Shown piece by piece: positions 1-8,276 of a stretch of 64,000 nucleotides of DNA; within the stretch, counting starts at the first letter, position 1, and each line of letters starts with the position of its first letter. Where the stretch lies: NCBI RefSeq assembly GCF_000745835.1, contig NZ_JQKB01000016.1, positions 1 to 64,000 on the forward strand, written 5' to 3'. Under the pieces are notes generated by a model that saw only the letters and a program-made list of their open reading frames with translations, did no database searches and was not told where the DNA came from. The translations under genes were made by a program, and so were the position numbers. Source of the stretch: Belnapia moabensis DSM 16746 (GTDB lineage: Bacteria > Pseudomonadota > Alphaproteobacteria > Acetobacterales > Acetobacteraceae).

Positions 1-177
1 GGACAGGATGTACATCACCCCGTTCAGCACCGCTCGTATGTCCACCGTCCGTTTGTTGCCGCCGCTCTTCGCCAGTGGGATCAGCGGACCGATGATCGAC
101 CATTCCTCGTCGGTCAGATCGCTCGGGTAGCGCAGTTTGCTGCGGTCGTATTTTGGCCGGCTCTCGGGCGTCCACAT
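1..177 (-). mobile_element. IS5-family transposase, N-terminal fragment (cut by window edge)
   Basis: Reading leftwards from an ATG at 177, 59 codons run off the window edge without a stop. The product begins MWTPESRPKYDRSKLRYPSD and continues with LTDEEWSIIGPLIP and NKRTVDIRAVLNGVMYIL, which is the N-terminal DUF4096 region of IS5-family (IS427-like) transposases, often the OrfA half of a frameshifted pair. The right end of the element should lie in 178-310; I could not fix its terminal inverted repeat because the other end is outside the window. Whether the copy is intact cannot be judged here. Confidence 0.85.
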
Positions 178-311
178 GGACGCCCTTCTTCCCGCACCCG
201 CCGCTCGGAGCCAATCACAACCGATTCAGATGCCTCGATTTGTTCCCGGATGGACACTCAGACTTCCGCCTTCCTTAAGTCATGCACAAGCAGGAAGGAG
301 ACACCGCCGCC

Positions 312-398
312 ATGCCGCAAATGTTCGACTGGATCTTTTACGCGATCATGCTTCCCGTGCCGATTCTTCTGCTTTGGGATTGGATGAGAACCCGATAA
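312..398 (+). CDS. candidate 28-aa membrane microprotein
   Basis: A 28-codon frame starts at ATG 312 and ends at TAA 396-398. It is preceded by a strong Shine-Dalgarno AAGGAG at 295-300, 11 nt before the start. The product starts MPQMFDWIFYAIM and has a central hydrophobic run (residues 5-22) rich in Ile, Leu, Trp and Phe, ending in the positive tail WMRTR, so an inner-membrane single-span peptide with cytoplasmic C-terminus is likely. It does not match KdpF, CydX or CcoQ as I know them. It sits alone between the IS5 fragment and the Hsp70-like gene. Function unknown; the strong ribosome site plus membrane-like composition are the only support. Confidence 0.5.
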   Translation: MPQMFDWIFYAIMLPVPILLLWDWMRTR

Positions 399-510
399 GG
401 TTCTTTCCAATCGGCCAGGTACGGCTTGGCCTGCCGCTTCCGTTGAGGCCGTTTTTCTCCGTCCCCTGCACGGACCCGCCTGTCCCCTCGGCCAGTCGGG
501 TAAATAGCGC

Positions 511-547
511 CGGCCAGGTGCTTCCACCCGGCCGGAGTTTGCTCTAG
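511..547 (-). repeat. intergenic palindromic repeat, copy 1
   Basis: On the minus strand this reads CTAGAGCAAAC followed by an 11-bp hairpin CCGGCCGGGTG / CACCTGGCCGG (one G-U pair) with loop GAAG. A second copy with the same CTAGAGCAAAC lead and a degenerate hairpin lies at 4474-4513. The arrangement (CTAGAGCA head plus a GC hairpin with an AA-containing loop) resembles abundant intergenic palindromes of alphaproteobacteria. It may act in mRNA 3' ends or be a non-autonomous mobile repeat. Confidence 0.55.
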
Positions 548-583
548 CACCCGCCCCCTTTTCACCATCAGGGGCGGCGCCCG

Positions 584-1825
584 GTGCAACCCATCATCGG
601 CATCGATTTCGGCACCACCAACAGCGTCGTCGCGCGCCTCGCGCCCGACGGACGCGTCGAGGCCGCCCGCTTCCCCTTCGGCGGGGAAATGCTCGACGTC
701 TTCCGCACCGTCCTCTGCTTCACCCCCGGCCCCGGCGGCGCCCCGCGCCATGCCGCCGGCCCCGCCGCCATCGAGGCCTATCTCGAGGACCCGCTGGCCA
801 GCCGCCTCATCATGTCGATGAAGTCCTACCTGGCGCAGCGCAGCTTCAGCGAGACGCGCATCCTGACGCGCAGCTTCACGCTGGAATCGCTGATCGCCCA
901 GTTCCTCCGCGCCCTGCTGCCCGCCGAGCCCGGCGCCCGCATCGTCGCCGGCCGCCCCGTCCGCTTCGCCGGCGACATGCCCGACGACGCGCTGGCCGAA
1001 GCCCGCCTCCGCGCCGCCTTCGCCGAAGCGGGGTGGGAGGATGTCGACCTCGCCCTCGAGCCCGAGGCCGCCGGCTATCGCTTCGCCCACACCCTCGGCG
1101 CGGCGGCGACGGTGCTCGTCGGCGACTTCGGCGGCGGCACCAGCGACTTCTCCGTCCTCCGCTACGAGCCCGGCGGCGTCACCCCGCTCGGCCATTCCGG
1201 CGTCGGCATCGCCGGCGACAGCTTCGACTTCCGCATCATCGACCATGTCGTCTCGCCCCTGCTCGGCCGCAACGACAGCTACCGGGTGATGGGCAAGCCC
1301 ATGCCGATCCCCGCCGCCTGGTACACCGGCTTCGCCCGCTGGCACCGCCTGTCGCTGATGCGCGCCCCGCGCGTGCTGCGCGACATCGCCGAGGTCGCCC
1401 GCACCGCCGACCACCCGGAGCGCCTGCGCCACCTCATCGCGCTGATCGAGGAGGAGGCCGGCTACGCCCTCTACCGCGCCGTCTCCGGGGCGAAGGCCAC
1501 GCTCTCCCGCGCCCCGCGGGCGACGCTCGCCTTCCGCCACGAAGATTTCACGGTGGAGGCCGAGATCGCCCGCGCGGATTTTGAGTCTTGGATCGCCCCC
1601 GACCTCGCCCGCCTCGGCACCGCCATCGACGCCGCGCTCGCCGAGGCCCGCCTGCCGCCCGAGGCCATCGACCGCGTCTTCCTCACCGGCGGCACCTCGC
1701 TGGTGCCCGCCGTCCGCGCCCTGTTCGAGGCCCGCTTCGGCGCGGCGAAGCTGAGCGGCGGCGGCGAGTTCGTCTCCGTCGCAGAGGGGCTGGCGCTGAT
1801 CGGCCGGGCCCGGGCTTCTGCTTGA
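584..1825 (+). CDS. Hsp70-family (YegD-like) ATPase-domain protein
   Basis: 413 residues beginning at GTG 584 (MQPIIGIDFGTTNSVVA). The phosphate-1 loop GIDFGTTNS (residues 5-13), the phosphate-2 loop VGDFGGGTSDFSVL (about 178-191) and the adenosine-binding FLTGGTSLVPAVR (about 365-377) show an actin/Hsp70-type ATPase. It ends after the nucleotide-binding domain and lacks the DnaK peptide-binding domain, as in E. coli YegD (about 450 aa). Role is probably an ATP-dependent chaperone-like protein with unknown client; no DnaJ or GrpE neighbour is present. The start follows no strong SD, so a slightly different start is possible. The stop codon overlaps the promoter at 1822-1850. Confidence 0.88.
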   Translation: MQPIIGIDFGTTNSVVARLAPDGRVEAARFPFGGEMLDVFRTVLCFTPGPGGAPRHAAGPAAIEAYLEDPLASRLIMSMKSYLAQRSFSETRILTRSFTLESLIAQFLRALLPAEPGARIVAGRPVRFAGDMPDDALAEARLRAAFAEAGWEDVDLALEPEAAGYRFAHTLGAAATVLVGDFGGGTSDFSVLRYEPGGVTPLGHSGVGIAGDSFDFRIIDHVVSPLLGRNDSYRVMGKPMPIPAAWYTGFARWHRLSLMRAPRVLRDIAEVARTADHPERLRHLIALIEEEAGYALYRAVSGAKATLSRAPRATLAFRHEDFTVEAEIARADFESWIAPDLARLGTAIDAALAEARLPPEAIDRVFLTGGTSLVPAVRALFEARFGAAKLSGGGEFVSVAEGLALIGRARASA

Positions 1826-1850
1826 CAGTAAAGGACAGTAGTCCTAGAAT
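1822..1850 (+). promoter_or_regulatory. sigma70-type promoter TTGACA-N17-TAGAAT
   Basis: TTGACA at 1822-1827 (a perfect -35 box) and TAGAAT at 1845-1850 are separated by exactly 17 nt. The -35 overlaps the stop of the Hsp70-like gene. Transcription would start near 1857 and run towards the globin gene, giving a leader of over 200 nt, or could make a separate small RNA. The rest of 1851-2073 holds no other recognisable feature. Confidence 0.6.
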
Positions 1851-2073
1851 TCCCATCGCAACCAGCCCGGAAATTCGCTCTCTGCAAGCCCGCCCCGCCA
1901 GGGCCGGGTATCCCCGGGTTCGGTGTGCGGCCTGAGCCGCTTCAAACCATAAAACCCTTAAACGGCCGACCGGAACGCAGGCTTTTCAATGCCTTCGTCA
2001 CTTCGTGCTTCAAGGGTTGAGGCCGGTTGAGGAGTTGAAGCCCCCGTTGCGCCGCTCCGCTCAATCCGGCTGA

Positions 2074-2517
2074 ATGTGGCCTCACGGAATTGGGAGCAAC
2101 CGCACGACCCCCGAACAGGCCGGCCTCGTCCAGGACAGCTTCCGCCAGGTGGCGCCGATCAGGGAGAAGGCCGCCGAGCTGTTCTACGCCCGGCTCTTCG
2201 AGACCGACCCGACCACGCCGCCGCTCTTCGCCGGCAAGGACATGCGCGAGCAGGGCGCGAAGCTGATGGCTACCCTCGGCATGGTCGTCGCCGGCCTCAG
2301 GCGGCCGGAGGAGATCGTCCCCGCCGCCCAGTCGCTGGCCCGCCGCCACGTCGCCTATCGCGTGACCGAGGCGCAATACGCGACGGTCGGCGCGGCCCTG
2401 CTCTGGACGCTGCACCAGGGCCTCGGCGAGGGCTTCACGCCGCAGGTGGAGGCCGCCTGGACGGCCGCCTACACCCTCCTCGCCGGGGTGATGATCGAGG
2501 CGGCGAAGACCGCCTGA
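2074..2517 (+). CDS. single-domain globin (bacterial haemoglobin-like)
   Basis: 147 residues. The order of blocks matches single-domain bacterial globins: an A-helix-like VQDSFRQVAPIREKAAELFY, a C/D region LFETDPTTPPLF, and LARRHVAYRV carrying the candidate proximal haem ligand His92, followed by YATVGAALLWTLHQGLG and a C-terminal helix. No reductase domain follows, so it is not a flavohaemoglobin. Likely binds O2 or NO in the cytoplasm; the physiological role is inferred from family only. ATG 2074 has no clear SD, and the leader from the 1822 promoter is long, so the true start could be slightly downstream. Confidence 0.88.
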   Translation: MWPHGIGSNRTTPEQAGLVQDSFRQVAPIREKAAELFYARLFETDPTTPPLFAGKDMREQGAKLMATLGMVVAGLRRPEEIVPAAQSLARRHVAYRVTEAQYATVGAALLWTLHQGLGEGFTPQVEAAWTAAYTLLAGVMIEAAKTA

Positions 2518-2520
2518 CGC

Positions 2521-2673
2521 TCAGCCCCGGAAACCGGCCAGCACGAAGAGGAAGATCAGGAAGCCGATGAAGGCGAAGCCCTGTAGCAGATAGGCGCCGG
2601 CGCCCATCCGCTCGTCCTGGTGGCTGGCATGCTCGCGGGCGGGGCGGACGGTGATCGGGGTGGCGTGGGACAT
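2521..2673 (-). CDS. 50-aa single-span membrane protein
   Basis: Starts at ATG 2673 with SD GGAG nearby on the minus strand (ACGGAGTCCATCG before the start) and encodes 50 residues. The N-terminal half is polar (MSHATPITVRPAREHASHQD); residues 27-48 (AYLLQGFAFIGFLIFLFVLA) form one transmembrane span. The longer 72-aa frame has an upstream ATG without good support. It converges with the globin gene (stops 3 nt apart). Function unknown. Confidence 0.6.
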   Translation of the reverse strand: MSHATPITVRPAREHASHQDERMGAGAYLLQGFAFIGFLIFLFVLAGFRG

Positions 2674-2739
2674 CGATGGACTCCGTTCTGGGGTGGACCT
2701 GCCATCCACCCAGCAGCCGCCGTGCCATGCAGATTGCAA

Positions 2740-3474
2740 TTAAGCCCCGCCGCGCGCCTCGGCGATCTGGCCCTTCATGCGGCGGATGACGGCGGGCATC
2801 CCCTCGAAGACGCTCTGGCCGATGAGGAAATGGCCGATGCTGACCTCCACCACCTCCGGCATGGCGGCGATCGGCGGCAGCGTCTCGTAGGAAAGCCCGT
2901 GCCCGGCATGGCAGGCCAGCCCGGCCGCCGCCGCCGCCGCGGCGCCCTGCCGCAGCCTTGCAAGATGCGAGTCTCGCTCGGCCGGGGCGGCGTCGGCATA
3001 GGACCCGGTGTGCAATTCAACGGCCTGCGCCCCCATCCGCGCCGCCGCCTCGATCTGCCGCGCATCCGCCTCGACAAAGAGCGAGACCTCGATCCCCACC
3101 CCGGCCAGCCGCGCAATTGCATCCTGCAAGGGCGCCCCGGCGGCGATGACGTCGAGCCCGCCCTCGGTCGTCAGCTCCTGCCGCTTCTCGGGGACGATGC
3201 AGCAGGCCGGCGGCCGCAGCCGCAGCGCGATGCCGACCATCTCCTCCGTCGCCGCCATCTCGAAATTCAGCCGCGTCGCCACCTCGGCCGAGACGCGCTC
3301 CAGGTCCCGGTCGCGGACATGCCGGCGATCCTCGCGCAGATGCATGGTGATGCCGTCGGCCCCGGCCGCCATGGCGATGCGCGCCGCCTCCACCGGGCAG
3401 GGGAAGGCCCCGCCGCGCGCGTTCCTCAGCGTCGCCACATGGTCGATGTTCACGGATAGGCGCATCGGCGTCAT
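2740..3474 (-). CDS. pdxJ: pyridoxine 5'-phosphate synthase PdxJ
   Basis: 244 residues, the usual length. It condenses 1-deoxy-D-xylulose 5-phosphate with 3-amino-2-oxopropyl phosphate to give pyridoxine 5'-phosphate, the last ring-closing step of DXP-dependent vitamin B6 synthesis. Diagnostic segments are RLSVNIDHVATLRNARGG near the N-terminus, GADGITMHLREDRRHVRD, VELHTGSYAD and CHAGHGLSYE. The start codon overlaps the pdxA stop as ATGA, so translation is coupled to pdxA upstream. A start three codons later (MRLSVN) is also possible. Confidence 0.97.
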   Translation of the reverse strand: MTPMRLSVNIDHVATLRNARGGAFPCPVEAARIAMAAGADGITMHLREDRRHVRDRDLERVSAEVATRLNFEMAATEEMVGIALRLRPPACCIVPEKRQELTTEGGLDVIAAGAPLQDAIARLAGVGIEVSLFVEADARQIEAAARMGAQAVELHTGSYADAAPAERDSHLARLRQGAAAAAAAGLACHAGHGLSYETLPPIAAMPEVVEVSIGHFLIGQSVFEGMPAVIRRMKGQIAEARGGA

Positions 3475-4463
3475 CGGGCTGAATTCCTGCGGTGTGCGGC
3501 GATCTCGACGGCGAGGCGCAGCGCGGCGACGAGGCTGCCGGGGTCGGCGATGCCCCGGCCGGCGATGTCGAGCGCCGTGCCATGGTCCGGGCTGGTGCGG
3601 ACGATGGAGAGGCCGAGGGTGACATTCACCCCGCCCGCCATGTCGAGGGTCTTGATCGGGATCAGCGCCTGGTCGTGGTAGAGGCCGAGCGCCACGTCAT
3701 AGCCCGGCCGCGCCTTGGCGGTGAACATGGTATCCGGCGGGATCGGCCCGCGCGCATCGATCCCCTCGGCCCTCAGCATGGCGACCGCGGGCGCCACGAT
3801 GTCGCGGTCCTCGGTCCCGATCGTCCCATCCTCCCCCGCATGCGGGTTGAGCCCGGCGATGGCGAGGCGCGGCGCCGCGATGCCGAAATCCTGCCGCAGC
3901 CCCGCCGCCGTCAGCCGCCCGCATTCGGCGATCAGCGCCGGGGTAAGGCGGGCAATGGCCTGCTTCAGCGGCTCGTGGATCGTCACCGGCACCACGCGCA
4001 GCTCCGGGCAGGCGAGCAGCATCACCGGCGGCCGCCCGGTCCCGGCGATCTCGGCGAGATACTCGGTATGCCCGGGATGGGCGAAGCCGGCGGCATACAG
4101 GGCGGATTTCTGAATCGGATTGGTGACGATGCCCGCCGCCCGCCCGGCCTTCGCCAGCGCCACCGCCTCGTTGATGGCGGCGATGACGGCCGGCGCATTG
4201 GCCGGGTCGAGCTGTCCCGGCCGGGCCGGGCGGGGCAGGGGGCGGTGCAGCACCGGCAGCGCCTCGGGAAAGCAGTTGGCGGCCTCCTCCGGCGCCTCGA
4301 TCCGGCGGAGCGGGACGCCGGCAAGCCGCGCCGCGTCGTCGATCAGGAAGAAGGCGGGCCCGCCCTCGCGCAGCGCCCGCCAGGCGCCGGCCGCGATCTC
4401 GCCGCCGATGCCGGCGGGCTCGCCCATGGTCAGGGCCAAGGGAGGCAGCGGGGAGGGGCTCAT
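3471..4463 (-). CDS. pdxA: 4-hydroxythreonine-4-phosphate dehydrogenase PdxA
   Basis: 330 residues; oxidises 4-phosphohydroxy-L-threonine to the amino-ketone used by PdxJ. LTMGEPAGIGGEIA at the N-terminus, the metal-ligand histidines in AHPGHTEYL, LNPHAGEDG and YHDQALIPIK, and the C-terminal SPDHGTALDIAG are all present. It is the first gene of a two-gene pdxA-pdxJ operon (4-nt overlap), so product and next enzyme are made together. Start at ATG 4463 with GAGGGG-like purines upstream. Confidence 0.97.
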   Translation of the reverse strand: MSPSPLPPLALTMGEPAGIGGEIAAGAWRALREGGPAFFLIDDAARLAGVPLRRIEAPEEAANCFPEALPVLHRPLPRPARPGQLDPANAPAVIAAINEAVALAKAGRAAGIVTNPIQKSALYAAGFAHPGHTEYLAEIAGTGRPPVMLLACPELRVVPVTIHEPLKQAIARLTPALIAECGRLTAAGLRQDFGIAAPRLAIAGLNPHAGEDGTIGTEDRDIVAPAVAMLRAEGIDARGPIPPDTMFTAKARPGYDVALGLYHDQALIPIKTLDMAGGVNVTLGLSIVRTSPDHGTALDIAGRGIADPGSLVAALRLAVEIAAHRRNSAR

Positions 4464-4473
4464 ATCCCCTGAT

Positions 4474-4513
4474 CTAGAGCAAACCCCGGGCGGGTGAAAT
4501 CACCCGGACCCGG
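4474..4513 (+). repeat. intergenic palindromic repeat, copy 2
   Basis: Begins CTAGAGCAAAC and continues into an imperfect GC hairpin around CGGGTG / CACCCG with loop AAAT. It shares the head and layout of the element at 511-547 but in the opposite orientation, and lies in the divergent gap between pdxA and the histidine kinase. Confidence 0.5.
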
Positions 4514-4667
4514 CATTCCGCGCCGCCGAAGCACAGGCCCGGGCGGCGGATCTGCTCATCCCGGTATCGAACAGGCTCGATTCCTGGGACGAATTCCATT
4601 AGAGGAGAGCAAGGAACCGCAATGCGTCACACGGCCAGGCAGGGTGACCACACCGCAATACGACCCC

Positions 4668-6686
4668 ATGGCGCCCGCTCTGAGCGATCAGCCCCGCCGT
4701 CGCTTGGGGCTGAGCGCGCATCTGCTCGCCTTCGGCCTGGCGCTGCTGCTGCCGGTGCTGGCACTGGGCGCGGTTTCGGCCTGGCAGGTCGCGCTGTCCT
4801 ATCAGGGTGCCTTCACCGCGCGGCTGCGGGACACCGCCCGTGCCCTGTCGCTCGCCCTCAACAGCGAACTGGAGGCGATGCAATCGGCGGCGCTCGCCGT
4901 CGCCTCCGCTCCGGCGGTGCGGCAGGAGCGCGACGATGCCATGCGCCGGGCCTGGCTGGAGGGGCTCGGCCAGGCGCTGGGCGATGCCAGCATCGCCATC
5001 CATACCGAGGCGACCGCGCCGGAGGACGAGGGCGGCGCCCTGGTCCGCCGCGTGCTGCGGACGCGGCAGTCGGGGCTTTCCAACCTCTACCGGGCAGGCC
5101 CTTCTACGGCCCGGCCGGAAGGCGGGCTGGCGATCTCGGTCGCGGTGGCGGTGCCGGAGCTACCGCAGGCGGTGCTGGTCACCATTGGCCCGGCGCGGCT
5201 GGCCCAGGTGCTGATGGCGCAGAGGTTGACCAGCGGCGTGGCCGGGCTGGCCGACGGCCGCGGCATCAACGTCGCCCGCTCGCACGGCAACGAGCGCTTC
5301 GTCGGCGCGCCGGCGCCCTGGTACGGCCTGGCACAGGGGATGACGGAGGGCGTCTTCCGCGGCCGGAATTTCGAGGGGGTTGAGATCCTCTTCGGCTACC
5401 ACCGCCTCGCCATGGGCGAGGGCTGGGGCGTCGTCCTCGGCGAGCCCTGGGCGACCTACCAGGCGAGCTGGAGCGCGCCACTGACCCGCTTCGGAATCGG
5501 GGCGATAGTGGCGGTGGCGCTGGCCATCGCCGCGGCCCTGGTGCTGGCGCGGCGCATCCTGGCGCCGGTGCGGGCCTTGCGCCACCAGGCGGAGGAGGTC
5601 GCCGCCGGGCGCGGCCGGACCGAGAGCCTCGCCGCCGCGGTCTCTGCCGCGCGGATCGCCGAATTCGAGGCGCTGCGCTGCGCCCTGCTCCGCGCCGATG
5701 TCGCGCTCCGGGCCGGCGAGGCGGAGTTCCGTGCCGCCTTCGAGCAGGCGGCGATCGCCATGTCGCAATCAGACCCCGGGACGGGCCGGCTGCTGCGGGT
5801 GAATGCCGCCTATGCTACCCTGGTCGGCCGCCCCGCGGAGGCGCTGATCGGCCAGCCCTTCGCCGAGTTCATCCATCCGGACGACCGCGAGACGGAGATG
5901 GCAGGCTGGCGTGCCATGGCGCGGGGCGAGATCGGCGTCTTCGAGACGCACAAGCGCTATGTCCGGCCGGATGGCAGCATCCGCTGGGCGAGCGGCACCG
6001 TCTCCGCTGTGCGGGACCCGGTGACGGGGCGCATCGTCCGCACCCTCGGCGCCTCGCAGGATATCACCGAGCGGAAGGCGGTGGAGGAGCGCCAGACGCT
6101 GCTGACACGGGAGCTGGACCACCGGGCGAAGAACGTCCTCGCCGTGGTGCAGGCGGCGCTGCGGCTGACGCCGCGCACCAGCGCCGCGGACTATGCGCAG
6201 GCGGTGGAGGGGCGCGTCGCCGCCCTGGCGCGGGCGCATACGCTGCTTGCCGAGGCGCACTGGACCGGGGCAGGGCTGCGCGACCTGGCGACGGCGGAGC
6301 TGGCCGTCTTCCTCGGCGATGGCTCGGGCCGGGCGGTGCTGGAGGGGCCGGCGGTGACGCTCTCGCCGACCGCGGTGCAAGCCGTCTCCATGGCGCTGCA
6401 CGAGCTGGCGACGAATGCGACGAAGCATGGCGCGCTCTCCGTGCCGGAAGGGCGGCTGCACCTGTCCTGGAGCCTGACGGAGCGGCCGGGCTTGCTGCTG
6501 CTGCGCTGGGTGGAGCGGGGCGGGCCGCGCCTCGGCGGCCCGCCAGCGCGGTGCGGCTTCGGCACGCGCGTGCTGCGGGCGACGGTGCAAGACCAGCTGG
6601 GCGGCCGCGTGGAGCAGCGCTGGCCGCCCGAGGGCATGGAATGCGACCTCGCCGTGCCGCTGGAGCGGATCGGCGCGGCCGGCTGA
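4668..6686 (+). CDS. membrane sensor histidine kinase, HWE family, with PAS domain
   Basis: 672 residues from ATG 4668; GTG 4644 is an alternative start. Layout: transmembrane helix about 17-39, a periplasmic sensing region of about 230 residues, second helix about 274-294 (VAVALAIAAALVLA), HAMP-like linker, PAS domain about 354-464 (LLRVNAAYATLVGRPAEAL, FIHPDDRETE), then an HWE kinase core with the phospho-acceptor LDHRAKNVLAVVQ (about 482) and the N-box HELATNATKHGAL (about 577). HWE kinases often feed CheY-like or general-stress regulators; no response regulator is encoded nearby, so the partner is unknown. Its stop abuts the convergent ABC-binding-protein stop. Confidence 0.9.
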   Translation: MAPALSDQPRRRLGLSAHLLAFGLALLLPVLALGAVSAWQVALSYQGAFTARLRDTARALSLALNSELEAMQSAALAVASAPAVRQERDDAMRRAWLEGLGQALGDASIAIHTEATAPEDEGGALVRRVLRTRQSGLSNLYRAGPSTARPEGGLAISVAVAVPELPQAVLVTIGPARLAQVLMAQRLTSGVAGLADGRGINVARSHGNERFVGAPAPWYGLAQGMTEGVFRGRNFEGVEILFGYHRLAMGEGWGVVLGEPWATYQASWSAPLTRFGIGAIVAVALAIAAALVLARRILAPVRALRHQAEEVAAGRGRTESLAAAVSAARIAEFEALRCALLRADVALRAGEAEFRAAFEQAAIAMSQSDPGTGRLLRVNAAYATLVGRPAEALIGQPFAEFIHPDDRETEMAGWRAMARGEIGVFETHKRYVRPDGSIRWASGTVSAVRDPVTGRIVRTLGASQDITERKAVEERQTLLTRELDHRAKNVLAVVQAALRLTPRTSAADYAQAVEGRVAALARAHTLLAEAHWTGAGLRDLATAELAVFLGDGSGRAVLEGPAVTLSPTAVQAVSMALHELATNATKHGALSVPEGRLHLSWSLTERPGLLLLRWVERGGPRLGGPPARCGFGTRVLRATVQDQLGGRVEQRWPPEGMECDLAVPLERIGAAG

Positions 6687-8273
6687 TCAACGCGCCCGCT
6701 CGATGTTCCAGATCACCGGGAAGCCGAAATCGATCACGCCCCGCAGCTCCGCCCGCCACACCGCCGGGGCCTGGAACTGGCCGTCGAGCGGGAAGGTGAC
6801 GTTCTCGATGGACAGCCGCTGCAACTCCGCCGCCAGCTCGCGGCGCCTGGCCGGGTCGCTCTCGGCGGCGAAGCGGTCGAGCACCGGCGTCATCTCCGGC
6901 ACGCAATAGCCCCAGGGCTGGTTGTTCGAGCAGTTGTAGCCGATGCCCATGTTGGAGAGCGGGTCGGCCATGTCGAAGCCGGTATAGACCACCGAGATGA
7001 GATTCCAGCCGCCCTCGGCGATGGGCTGCCGCCCGACCCAGCGCTGCGCCAGCGAGGACCAGTCGGAGGCCTGGACATCGAGGTTGAAGCCGGCGCGCTT
7101 CAGCCGGTCGATGACGACGAGCGCCATCGGGTTGATGAGCGCGCTGTCGGCCGGCTGGAGGTAGACGATGCGCTCGTTGTTGTAGCCGGCCTCGCGCAGC
7201 AGGGCGCGGGCGCGCTCGAGGCTCGGCTTGCGGATGGCCTCGGCCCCGGCATCGGTGCTGTAGCGCGTGCCGCAGAGATAGACCGAGACGCAGTTCGGGT
7301 CCGCCATCCCCTCCGGCAGGCCATGGCTGGCGACGATCTCCTCGCGGTCGAGCGCCGCCTGCAGCGCGCGGCGCATCGGCAGCCGGTCGAAGGGCGGGAG
7401 GTAGTGGTTGATGCTGACGCCGCCGACGATATGCGCGATGCCGCCAGGTCGGGCGATGACGAGGTTCCGGTCGCGGCGGAAATTCGCCAGGTAGTCGATC
7501 GGCGCATATTCGAGATAGTCCACCTCGCCACGGGTGATGGCCGCCGCCCGCAGCGCGATGTCGGGCAGGGTGACGAACTCGACGCGCTCCATCTTCGCCA
7601 CCTTGCCGCCGGCGAGGCCATCGGCCGGCTCGGCGCGCGGCACGTAGCGCGGGTTGCGGCGGAAGAAGGTGCGCTCGCCGGGCACCCATTCCTCCTTGAT
7701 GAAGAGATAGGGCCCGCTGCCGACCACTTCCGGCACCGCCTGGGTCGGCGGCGTCGCCGAGGCGAGGCGGGCCGGCATGATGAAGGGGACGTGGACGCTC
7801 GGCTTGCCGAGCGCATCGATGACGCCGCCGAAGGGCTGCGCCAGTTGGAGAACGAAGCGGTTCGGCGCCTCGACGCGGAACTCCTTCGTCGCCGCGATCA
7901 GCCGCCGGCCGATGGCATCCCGCGCGCCCCAACGCTTGAGCGAGGCGATGACGTCATCCGCCGTGACGGGCGTGCCGTCGCTGAACTCGAGCCCGGGACG
8001 GAGGGTGAAGGTCCAGGCGAGCCTGTCCTCGCTCACCTGCCAGCCCTCCAGCATCTGCGGCCGGTATTCGCCCTTGCCGTCCATTGCGACGAGCGTGTCG
8101 TAGACCATGTAGGCGAAGTTGCGGGTGACGAAGGAAGGGCTGGCGATCGGGTCGAGATTCTGCAGCCCGACATTGAGGACGAGGCGCAGCGGCCGCTCGC
8201 GCGGCTGCGCGGCGGCCGAGAGGGCGAGGGCGGAGCCGGCGACGAGGCCAAGCAGCAGGCGGCGCAGCATCAT
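6687..8273 (-). CDS. ABC transporter substrate-binding protein, family 5 (peptide/opine type)
   Basis: 528 residues with a signal peptide (MLRRLLLGLVAGSALALSAAA, cleavage near residue 23). LNVGLQNLDPIASPS, the conserved LRPGLEFSDGTPVTADDVIASL and later NHYLPPFDRLPMRRALQAALDR typify SBP_bac_5 proteins that hand peptides or similar solutes to Dpp/Opp-type permeases. No permease or ATPase genes are adjacent, so it is an orphan binding protein or its partners lie elsewhere. It lies 3 nt downstream of the deacetylase gene, so it is probably the last gene of that operon. Confidence 0.93.
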   Translation of the reverse strand: MMLRRLLLGLVAGSALALSAAAQPRERPLRLVLNVGLQNLDPIASPSFVTRNFAYMVYDTLVAMDGKGEYRPQMLEGWQVSEDRLAWTFTLRPGLEFSDGTPVTADDVIASLKRWGARDAIGRRLIAATKEFRVEAPNRFVLQLAQPFGGVIDALGKPSVHVPFIMPARLASATPPTQAVPEVVGSGPYLFIKEEWVPGERTFFRRNPRYVPRAEPADGLAGGKVAKMERVEFVTLPDIALRAAAITRGEVDYLEYAPIDYLANFRRDRNLVIARPGGIAHIVGGVSINHYLPPFDRLPMRRALQAALDREEIVASHGLPEGMADPNCVSVYLCGTRYSTDAGAEAIRKPSLERARALLREAGYNNERIVYLQPADSALINPMALVVIDRLKRAGFNLDVQASDWSSLAQRWVGRQPIAEGGWNLISVVYTGFDMADPLSNMGIGYNCSNNQPWGYCVPEMTPVLDRFAAESDPARRRELAAELQRLSIENVTFPLDGQFQAPAVWRAELRGVIDFGFPVIWNIERAR

Positions 8274-8276
8274 CCG

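Noticed and set aside
4622-5383. 253-codon plus frame with good SD (GAGGAGAGCAAGGA) before ATG 4622
   Set aside because: The protein is Gly/Arg/Ala-rich and out of frame with the clear histidine kinase; the SD may instead serve the GTG 4644 or ATG 4668 start imperfectly.
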